The notes under the pieces are model-generated. The model was not told where the DNA came from. It was given only the letters and a program-made list of their open reading frames with translations, and searched no databases. Shown here piece after piece: positions 1-4,846 of a stretch of DNA of 6,045 nucleotides. A program made the position numbers and the translations under genes. The stretch lies in assembly GCA_002695115.1 (NCBI GenBank), contig NZOA01000024.1, positions 124,847-130,891 of the forward strand, read 5' to 3'. This DNA comes from Planctomycetota bacterium (GTDB taxonomy: Bacteria; Planctomycetota; UBA8108). The first letter of the stretch is position 1, and every line of letters starts with the position of its first letter.

Positions 1-170
1 ATTCCGCGAGGCCGCAGCACGGGGATCAGCTGCGCGGCGCGGTCGAGAGGGCGGTGATGCCCATTGTCACCGAGGAAGAGAACGGAGATGCGTTCTTCGG
101 CGGCGCCGGGAGCCGTGGCTGAAACGGAACCGAGACAGAGCAGGAGGACGCACAGCAGAGGGTTTTTCAT
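1..170 (-). CDS. N-terminus of secreted ThuA-like / PVC-type heme-binding dehydrogenase protein (partial, cut by left edge)
   Basis: Only the first 56 codons are present. An ATG at 170 opens a clear Sec signal peptide: MKN, then a leucine/cysteine-rich core (LLCVLLLCLG), then SVSATA-PGAA as a likely cleavage zone near residues 19-24. The mature part begins with RISVLFLGDNGHHRPLDRA, followed by a QLIPVLRPRG stretch. This matches, from memory, the opening beta strand and loop of the ThuA-like (glutamine amidotransferase-fold) domain that starts many large planctomycete/verrucomicrobial proteins annotated as membrane-bound dehydrogenase or PVC-type cytochrome c. Such proteins usually continue with a sugar-dehydrogenase-like propeller and a CxxCH heme domain; none of that lies inside this window. 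It acts outside the cytoplasm. The reading frame stays open upstream to another ATG at 287, which would add 39 residues, but the signal peptide argues for 170. A weak AAAAGG lies about 9 bases ahead of that start. Family assignment rests on one short motif, so a plain ThuA-domain protein is also possible. Confidence 0.72.
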   Translation of the reverse strand, partial: MKNPLLCVLLLCLGSVSATAPGAAEERISVLFLGDNGHHRPLDRAAQLIPVLRPRG

Positions 171-344
171 GGCCGGTACCTTTTCGAGGCGTCTAGGGTT
201 TCCAGGATTTGACCTGACCGAAGGGAAAAAGCTCGATTGCCCGAGGAGGGCGTTCGCTGCGGGATTCTCGGCCAGACGGCCCGCCATCGTATCAGAGATT
301 CTCGAGAGGAGAGGAGACAAATTCCCCTCGCGAGGCGACCGCCC

Positions 345-2417
345 TCACTTTTCGCCCAGGGTGGCGAGCGCCTTCTCGAGACGGGCGTCACCAGGGGCCA
401 GCCGAAGCCCTTTCTCGATGAGCCGGCGCGCCTCCTCTCGGTCTCCCTGCAGAAGGGAGGCCCTCGAGGCGAGGAGGTGGGAGTCGGGATCCGGGCGGGC
501 GGCGAGGCATCGCAGCGCCATGTCGTGCGCTTCGTTGAGCCTTATATGCAGGTCGAGGTAGAGTCCGCAGAGGCTGGCGAGCGCCTGGGAATCACCAGGG
601 GCCGCCTCGCTCAGACGCCGCAGCAGGCGCATGCGCGTGAAATAATGGCGTCTTTCTTCCAGCTGATTCAGCAGCTTTCTCAGGACATCCGGGTTGGACG
701 GGTCGATGTCGCTGGCGAGGAAGTAGTAGTCCAGGGCTGCGGGATTTCCCTGCCCTTCGTAGATACTTCCCAGCTCGGTGAAGATCCTGGCGCAGGCGGC
801 ATCGCCGAGCTCCAGGGCTTGCAGCCGGCCCTGGAGATCCGACAGGCGCTTGTCGGCCAGCTTGCTCCGGCTCTTCATTTTTTCGAGGTTCACGCGTTCA
901 GAATGCTCCGGGGGCAGGGCGGCCATCACCAGCTCAAAGACCTCCGGGCCGCCCGCGGTGACAGGAAGCTGAAGCAGGAGAGAGAGAGCCGCGTCGACTT
1001 TTCCGCTCCGTGCCAGGGCCGCCGCCTTCCAGGCTTCCAGGGGGGCCGTGGACTCCTTCTGGAGCCGGATGGCCTGCTCGAGGTAGCCCAGGGCGGATGC
1101 GTTCCTGCCGCTCTTGAGGGAAAGCTTGCCGGCGAGGTACAGATACCTTGGATTCCCGGTGGCGGATTTTCTTATCGCCGCCAGCAGCTTGCCGGCCTCG
1201 GTGTTGTCACCCAGGTTGATCAGTGCTTCAGCGAGGTTGTTGTAGAGGGACAGCCCATCGGCCTGTCCCCGGGCGTAGCCGCCGAGGTTCCCTTCCCGGC
1301 GCAGGACCTCGGTGGCTTTTTTCAGCGCCTGGGCGGCCTCCTGGTTACGCCCGGCGAAGAGGAGAATTTTTCCGCGGGCGGCGAGGAGTCCCGACCGGGG
1401 CGCGGGACCGGGTGGCTTTCGCAACTCCCGGTCGATGAGCTGGAGTGCCTGGCCGTGACGTTCGAACTTGAGGCAGAGGTCGGCATAGTAGATCTTGATT
1501 CTCGGGTCCGCGGGATTGAGCGCAAGGGCCTCCTCGTAGGCGTTGAAAGATTCGAGGAAACGCTTCTGGTTGCGCATATTCCAGGCGCGCTGTCCCATCG
1601 CGATGCCATCCCTGCCGCTGGCGAACAGGCCCTTCTCGACATGCTCCTCGAAGGCCTGCTCGGAAAATACCCGGTAGATTTCTTCCAGCAGCCTGGCCTG
1701 CGGCCGCTGGCGCATCCTGTAGAGTGTGCTGGAGAGCTCGGAGTAGTAGATATTGTTGCTGGGCTCCTCCTCGAGCAGGCCGGCGAATTGGTCCGCGGCG
1801 TCCTGGTGGCGCCTGAGCGAGCGCAGAGCCCTGCCGTATTCGAGCCGTGCCGTCTCCGCGAGGTGATGGTCGGCGGGAGCATCCCGCAGGTAGGCTTCGA
1901 AGAGGGGAAGCGCCTCCGCGGAGCTGGTCATCCTCTGCAGGATGCGTCCGAGGGACAGCTTGGCCTCCCAATGGTTCGGGGCCCGCTCGAGGATTTCTTC
2001 GAGTATTTTCCTGGCGGCCTGGGGCTCCTCGATGCTGCGGAGACCATCCGCCTTCAGGTAGAGCAGGTCTGGATCTTTCGGCCGCTCGAGCAGAGCCTTG
2101 TCGGTCGATTCAATCGACTGGTTCCATCTCTCGCTACGATGGTAGGCCCGGGCGAGGATCGCCTGGGCCCGCGGTCCGGCTTCCGGGCCGAGCTTTTTCA
2201 GGATAGAGATGCTTTCCCTGGCCCTGCCCGAGTCCACCAGCTCCCTGGCACGCTCCAGGGATCCTGGGCTCGAGTCCGTTCGTTCACCAGGAGAAGCCTC
2301 TCCGGGGCCTCCCGCTTCGCCGCTGCAGCCCCCCAATACGAGCATGGCGAGCATGGCGGCGATGGCCGGCACCGGGTCTCTGTAGGTGTCAGTTAGATGG
2401 GAAATTGGTAGAATCAA
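345..2417 (-). CDS. Large TPR-repeat lipoprotein
   Basis: A 690-residue protein built almost wholly of tetratricopeptide-like helical pairs. The start is a TTG at 2415-2417, chosen because a near-perfect Shine-Dalgarno sits 7 bases ahead of it; a GTG at 2370-2372 (residue 16) is the alternative. The N-terminus carries a hydrophobic stretch (residues 16-30) ending in the lipobox LGGC with Cys31, then a Gly/Ser/Glu/Pro-rich linker (32-53), so it should be a lipoprotein facing the periplasm or cell surface. TPR-like units run from about 54 to 185, again from about 270 (RAWNMRNQKRFLESFNAYEE) to 450, and finally 543-688, with endings such as ALALNPADP and GLRLAPGDA. A charged helical stretch at about 500-540, rich in Lys/Arg/Glu/Leu, separates the last block. 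TPR arrays bind peptides or proteins; no catalytic motif is visible. It is divergent from the secreted CRTAC1-type propeller gene and may work with it, which is inference. No intrinsic terminator is obvious after the TGA stop. Confidence 0.88.
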   Translation of the reverse strand: MILPISHLTDTYRDPVPAIAAMLAMLVLGGCSGEAGGPGEASPGERTDSSPGSLERARELVDSGRARESISILKKLGPEAGPRAQAILARAYHRSERWNQSIESTDKALLERPKDPDLLYLKADGLRSIEEPQAARKILEEILERAPNHWEAKLSLGRILQRMTSSAEALPLFEAYLRDAPADHHLAETARLEYGRALRSLRRHQDAADQFAGLLEEEPSNNIYYSELSSTLYRMRQRPQARLLEEIYRVFSEQAFEEHVEKGLFASGRDGIAMGQRAWNMRNQKRFLESFNAYEEALALNPADPRIKIYYADLCLKFERHGQALQLIDRELRKPPGPAPRSGLLAARGKILLFAGRNQEAAQALKKATEVLRREGNLGGYARGQADGLSLYNNLAEALINLGDNTEAGKLLAAIRKSATGNPRYLYLAGKLSLKSGRNASALGYLEQAIRLQKESTAPLEAWKAAALARSGKVDAALSLLLQLPVTAGGPEVFELVMAALPPEHSERVNLEKMKSRSKLADKRLSDLQGRLQALELGDAACARIFTELGSIYEGQGNPAALDYYFLASDIDPSNPDVLRKLLNQLEERRHYFTRMRLLRRLSEAAPGDSQALASLCGLYLDLHIRLNEAHDMALRCLAARPDPDSHLLASRASLLQGDREEARRLIEKGLRLAPGDARLEKALATLGEK

Positions 2418-2421
2418 GGCG

Positions 2422-2430
2422 TCACCTCCT
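2422..2430 (-). promoter_or_regulatory. Strong Shine-Dalgarno for the TPR lipoprotein
   Basis: Read on the minus strand the site is AGGAGGTGA, complementary to the 3' end of 16S rRNA over nine bases. The AGGAGG core (2425-2430) is separated by 7 bases from the TTG at 2415-2417. This decides the TTG start over the in-frame GTG at residue 16, which has only a weak AGAG ahead of it. It is the clearest ribosome binding site in the window; the propeller gene and the first ATG of the oxidase gene have no comparable site. Confidence 0.8.
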
Positions 2431-2471
2431 GGATGGGCGCGCGGTTACAGTCCAGGCGCCCCGGACAGGAA

Positions 2472-2500
2472 AATTTAGACCCCGGGTTCCCGGAAGTCAA
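2472..2500 (-). promoter_or_regulatory. Candidate sigma70-type promoter for the TPR lipoprotein
   Basis: On the minus strand TTGACT (2495-2500; 5 of 6 to consensus) is followed by a 17-base spacer and TAAATT (2472-2477; 4 of 6). Transcription would begin near 2465, giving a leader of roughly 50 bases that contains the strong Shine-Dalgarno. Spacing and order are right, but the -10 is imperfect and the phylum is not known, so this stays a candidate. No equally good promoter was found on the plus strand for the propeller gene; the AT-rich patch at 2470-2477 is the only low-GC stretch there. Confidence 0.42.
2482..2493. repeat. Perfect 12-base palindrome in the divergent intergenic region
   Basis: CCGGG-TT-CCCGG forms a perfect inverted repeat with a 2-base centre. 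It lies exactly within the spacer between the candidate -35 and -10 of the TPR lipoprotein promoter and upstream of the propeller gene. The position would suit an operator for a dimeric repressor acting on one or both genes. In GC-rich DNA a 5-base inverted repeat can occur by chance, so a regulatory role is only a possibility. Confidence 0.35.
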
Positions 2501-2519
2501 AGCAGAGTCTCTTATCAAC

Positions 2520-4250
2520 ATGTTCCGTTTATCCCACGTGAAGAGCAGGCCGTTACTCCCGCGTCTTGCAATGGCGCTTTTCGGTGTCTCCATCGTCTTC
2601 TACCCTTTCGGTGGGGGCGCCGCGGCGGATGCTTTCGTAGATGTAACGGCCGAAAAAAACATCTCTTTTCTGCACGTAAACGGCGCTGTGGGCAAGAAGC
2701 TGCTGCCGGAATCGATGATCGGAGGAGCCGCCTGGATTGACTACGATGGGGATGGGCGGCTGGACCTCTACCTGGTCCAGGGCCACGGAGACTCGGGTAA
2801 GGCTCGTAATCCGGGCGCGCAGTCGAACGTTCTCTACCGCCAGGGAGCCGATGGCAGGTTTACTGATGTAAGCGCGAAGGCGGGAGTCGCCGACCGGGGC
2901 TATGGCGCGGGAGCCGCTGTAGGTGATTATGACAACGATGGAGACGCGGACCTCTACGTCACCAATTTCGGCCGCAACACGCTCTACCGCAACAACGCCA
3001 ACGGAACCTTTACCGATATCTCGCGTGAGGCCGGGGTCGAGTGTCCCTATTGGAGCGCCAGCGCCGCCTTCGCCGATGTGAACGGAGATGGACTGCTCGA
3101 TCTCTTTGTCACCAATTACCTCATCTACGACACCCTGGTTCACAAGGCCTGCACGGGGAACTCCAGGAAGCTGCCGTCCTATTGCCACCCGAATAAATAC
3201 GATGGCGCTCCGGATTCGCTCTTCATCAACCGCGGGGGGGGGCGGTTCGAGGACATCTCGAAGCAGGCGGGGGTGACCCGGACCGGGCGCATCATGGCAA
3301 AGGGACTCGGGGTTCTTCCAACCGATTATGATGGAGATGGAGACGTCGATTTCCTGGTCGCCAACGACTCGGTGCCGAATTTCCTCTGGCGCAATCTCGG
3401 CGGAGGCCGCTTTGAGGACGCCGCCCTCGAGGCCGGCGTCGCGCTCAATACCCATGCGCGCAGCGAGGCCTGCATGGGGATCGATGGGGGGGATGTCGAT
3501 GGAGATGGGCACATCGACTACTTCATGACCAATTATGCCGAGGAGACCGACACGCTCTACAGGGGAGAGGGAGATGGTTTCTTCTTCGATGGCACCTACA
3601 AGGCGGGTCTTATCGAGGCGACGTACAAGCCCCTGGGCTTCGGGACGCGGCTCTTCGACTACGATCTCGATGGGGACCTCGATATCTACGTCACCAGGGG
3701 ACATATCGTCCAACTCATCGCCGAGCTCCAGCCCGGCAAGGGGCTCAGCTACGAGCAGCCCGATCAATTACTCGAGAATGATGGCAGGGGTCGCTTCAAG
3801 GATATTTCCGCCCGCTCCGGGGCCTGGTTTTCGAAGCGTTTCGTCGGCAGGGGAGCCGCCTTCGGGGATTACGACAACGATGGGGATATCGATGTCTACA
3901 TTGTCAATCTTTCGCAGAAAGGGGTTCTGCTCCGGAACAACACGATCGAGGGCGGCCGGGGAGGCTGGGTTGGCCTGGCGCTCAGGGGCGGCGGTCCCTG
4001 CAATCGGGATGCCTACGGCAGCCGGGTCGAGCTGAGGGCCGCCGGACGGACCCTCGTGGCGGAGGTTCGCTCAGCGGCGAGCTACCTCGTGGCTAATGAT
4101 CCCCGGGTCGTGTTCGGGCTCGCGGCGGCGCCCGTTGCCGGCCTGCAGGCGAGGGTGCGCTGGGCCGATGGGCTGGTGGAGGTCTTCGAGAACCTGGAGG
4201 CGGGACGCTACCAGGTTCTTCAGCGGGGCAAGGGCCGCGCGGCACGGTAG
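2520..4250 (+). CDS. Secreted CRTAC1-family protein: FG-GAP/VCBS calcium-loop propeller with C-terminal ASPIC/UnbV domain
   Basis: From the ATG at 2520 the protein has 576 residues. Residues 1-38 form a signal peptide: basic RLSHVKSRPLLPR, hydrophobic LAMALFGVSIVF, cleavage likely after ADA (36-38). Seven calcium-binding loops of the DxDxDG type follow, at residues 74, 136, 186, 269, 325, 380 and 450 (for example DYDGDGRLD, DYDNDGDID), the number expected for a seven-bladed beta-propeller. Between them lie FG-GAP-like strands of the pattern LyrN-x-G-x-F-DIS-x-x-AGV. The long 186-269 interval holds a family-typical insertion with Cys211 and Cys222 (ACTGN, SYCHPN). Residues about 490-560 are the ASPIC/UnbV domain: NRDAYGSRVEL, then EVRSAASYL, VFGLA and VRWADG. 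The protein should be secreted and bind calcium; the ligand is unknown. An in-frame ATG at 2433 would add 29 charged residues ahead of the signal peptide and is disfavoured. No good ribosome site precedes either ATG. It is divergent from the TPR lipoprotein and convergent with the tRNA. Confidence 0.92.
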   Translation: MFRLSHVKSRPLLPRLAMALFGVSIVFYPFGGGAAADAFVDVTAEKNISFLHVNGAVGKKLLPESMIGGAAWIDYDGDGRLDLYLVQGHGDSGKARNPGAQSNVLYRQGADGRFTDVSAKAGVADRGYGAGAAVGDYDNDGDADLYVTNFGRNTLYRNNANGTFTDISREAGVECPYWSASAAFADVNGDGLLDLFVTNYLIYDTLVHKACTGNSRKLPSYCHPNKYDGAPDSLFINRGGGRFEDISKQAGVTRTGRIMAKGLGVLPTDYDGDGDVDFLVANDSVPNFLWRNLGGGRFEDAALEAGVALNTHARSEACMGIDGGDVDGDGHIDYFMTNYAEETDTLYRGEGDGFFFDGTYKAGLIEATYKPLGFGTRLFDYDLDGDLDIYVTRGHIVQLIAELQPGKGLSYEQPDQLLENDGRGRFKDISARSGAWFSKRFVGRGAAFGDYDNDGDIDVYIVNLSQKGVLLRNNTIEGGRGGWVGLALRGGGPCNRDAYGSRVELRAAGRTLVAEVRSAASYLVANDPRVVFGLAAAPVAGLQARVRWADGLVEVFENLEAGRYQVLQRGKGRAAR

Positions 4251-4266
4251 GCATCCGGCCGCGGGG

Positions 4267-4272
4267 AAAAAA
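4267..4272 (-). terminator. T-run directly after tRNA-Leu, possible transcription end
   Basis: On the minus strand six T residues follow immediately after the encoded CCA of the tRNA. The very GC-rich tRNA 3' half (five G-C pairs in the T stem) upstream of this run could favour release of polymerase, but the geometry is not that of a standard hairpin plus U-tract because 11 bases of acceptor strand and CCA lie between. No better terminator was found between the tRNA and the convergent propeller gene. Confidence 0.25.
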
Positions 4273-4357
4273 TGGTGCGGGAGGGGGGACTTGAACCCCC
4301 ACCCCTTTCGGGACAGGATCCTAAATCCTGCGCGTCTGCCAGTTCCGCCACCCCCGC
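4273..4357 (-). tRNA. tRNA-Leu (anticodon UAG)
   Basis: The minus strand folds as a complete class II tRNA. The acceptor stem is GCGGGGG (4351-4357) with CTCCCGC, one G-U pair, and discriminator A at 4276. The anticodon stem is CAGGA/TCCTG with loop TTTAGGA, giving anticodon UAG at 4321-4323, which reads CUA and, by wobble, other CUN leucine codons. The long variable arm has a short TCCC-GAAA-GGGG stem, as expected for leucine. The T arm is GGGGG-TTCAAGT-CCCCC. The 3' CCA is encoded (4273-4275). It lies 57 bases downstream of the small TPR gene on the same strand and is convergent with the propeller gene. No sign of a nearby integrase or duplicated tRNA end. Confidence 0.97.
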
Positions 4358-4389
4358 ACTCGAATTCAGCGGTTGATCCAGGGCTGGAG

Positions 4390-4417
4390 ATTCTAACTGA
4401 TTTCCGGGCGCTGTTCA
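4390..4417 (-). promoter_or_regulatory. Candidate promoter for tRNA-Leu
   Basis: On the minus strand TAGAAT (4390-4395; 5 of 6 to the -10 consensus) is preceded by a 16-base spacer and TGAACA (4412-4417; 4 of 6 to the -35 consensus). Transcription would start near 4383, giving a 5' leader of about 26 bases for RNase P removal. The -35 hexamer would overlap the stop codon of the small TPR gene (4415-4417). Alternatively the tRNA is simply co-transcribed with that gene. Confidence 0.33.
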
Positions 4418-4726
4418 CGCCTGGAGGGTCGCGAGAAATTCCGACATCTCGCCGAGGGCATGCTCATCGCCGCAGCCGCGGGCCCGCTCGATCCCGGCCT
4501 CGAGAACGGCTTTCGCTTTTTCGGTCTCTCCCAGGGCCGCCAGGAACATGCCCTTGTGGAACCAGGCGGCGATATAGTCGGGCTCCAGTTCGATGCAGCG
4601 GTCGAAGCTCGCCAGCGCCTCATCGTCAAGGCCCTCTTTTTTCTGCACCATGGCGAGGGAATAGTTGAGAAAGACATCCCCGGGTTCTTTTCGAAGGAGA
4701 TCCTGGATTTCATCGATGGTCGGCAT
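4415..4726 (-). CDS. Small two-TPR protein
   Basis: A 103-residue protein with no signal peptide or membrane segment, hence cytoplasmic. After a short helix (MPTIDEIQDLLRKEP) come two TPR units: about residues 17-50, ending ALASFDRCIELEPD, and 51-84, with AWFHKGMFLAALGETEKA. A capping helix with GDEHALGEMSEFLATL closes the protein. Short proteins of this layout, with a similar C-terminal GEMxEFL helix, are to my recollection widespread conserved hypotheticals in GC-rich environmental bacteria; no function is assigned. TPR pairs usually mediate protein contacts. The ATG at 4724-4726 is the only good start; GCGGAAAAAC ahead of it is a poor ribosome site. The gene is divergent from the GlcD-type oxidase across 120 bases and sits upstream of tRNA-Leu on the same strand. 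It is not closely similar by eye to the large TPR lipoprotein. Confidence 0.83.
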   Translation of the reverse strand: MPTIDEIQDLLRKEPGDVFLNYSLAMVQKKEGLDDEALASFDRCIELEPDYIAAWFHKGMFLAALGETEKAKAVLEAGIERARGCGDEHALGEMSEFLATLQA

Positions 4727-4781
4727 GTTTTTCCGCTTTCATTCCCGGTGTCGAGGTCGCACCGCGAATAGTAGCAGAGAG

Positions 4782-4794
4782 CCCGCGGGGCGGG
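4782..4794. repeat. GC-rich inverted repeat in the small-TPR / oxidase intergenic region
   Basis: CCCGC-GGG-GCGGG, a 5-base stem with a 3-base loop, lies between the two divergent genes just before the candidate -35 of the oxidase gene. It may be an operator or simply a by-product of high GC content. The rest of the 120-base region shows no further structure apart from the candidate promoter. Confidence 0.25.
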
Positions 4795-4800
4795 AAGGGC

Positions 4801-4832
4801 TTGTCAAATACCCGTGAGGCTGGGACTATGAT
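4801..4832 (+). promoter_or_regulatory. Weak candidate promoter for the GlcD-type oxidase
   Basis: TTGTCA (4801-4806; 5 of 6 to the -35 consensus) and TATGAT (4827-4832; 5 of 6 to the -10) both look good, but they are 20 bases apart, three more than the ideal 17, which lowers confidence. Start of transcription would fall near 4839, only about 8 bases before the first in-frame ATG and about 26 before the next start, a GTG at 4865. The first hexamer overlaps a perfect TTGACA on the opposite strand (4802-4807), but no -10 is found at the right distance for the small TPR gene. Confidence 0.3.
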
Positions 4833-4846
4833 GCTTCCTTTCGGCG

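Noticed and set aside
286..294. Extended -10-like TGATACGAT on the minus strand ahead of the ThuA-like gene
   Set aside because: No -35 at an acceptable distance (nearest TTGTCT is 23 bases from the hexamer), and the hexamer matches only 4 of 6.
326..336. CCTCGCGAGG palindrome just after the TPR lipoprotein stop, as a terminator
   Set aside because: A short stem with no proper loop and no T-tract; not an intrinsic terminator.
237..2396. A 719-codon open frame on the plus strand covering nearly the whole TPR lipoprotein gene
   Set aside because: It is in exact codon register with the minus-strand gene, so its stops would require TTA, CTA or TCA codons there, which a GC-rich gene rarely uses; indeed it ends at a CTA codon of the TPR gene. 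It has no recognisable domain, while the minus-strand product has a lipobox and TPRs.
2553..3767. A 404-codon open frame antisense to the propeller gene
   Set aside because: Same in-register shadow effect. Its repetitive Ile/Ser/Val text is the complement of the GATGGNGATG calcium-loop codons; no start signal or domain.
2739..3893. Recurrent GATGGGGATGG-like DNA words suggesting a tandem repeat
   Set aside because: They encode the seven DxDxDG calcium loops spaced 50-83 residues apart; the repeat is explained at the protein level and is not a DNA satellite or CRISPR.
4273..4357. tRNA-Leu as an attachment site for an integrated element
   Set aside because: No integrase, no second copy of the tRNA 3' end within the window, and flanking genes look like ordinary chromosomal genes.
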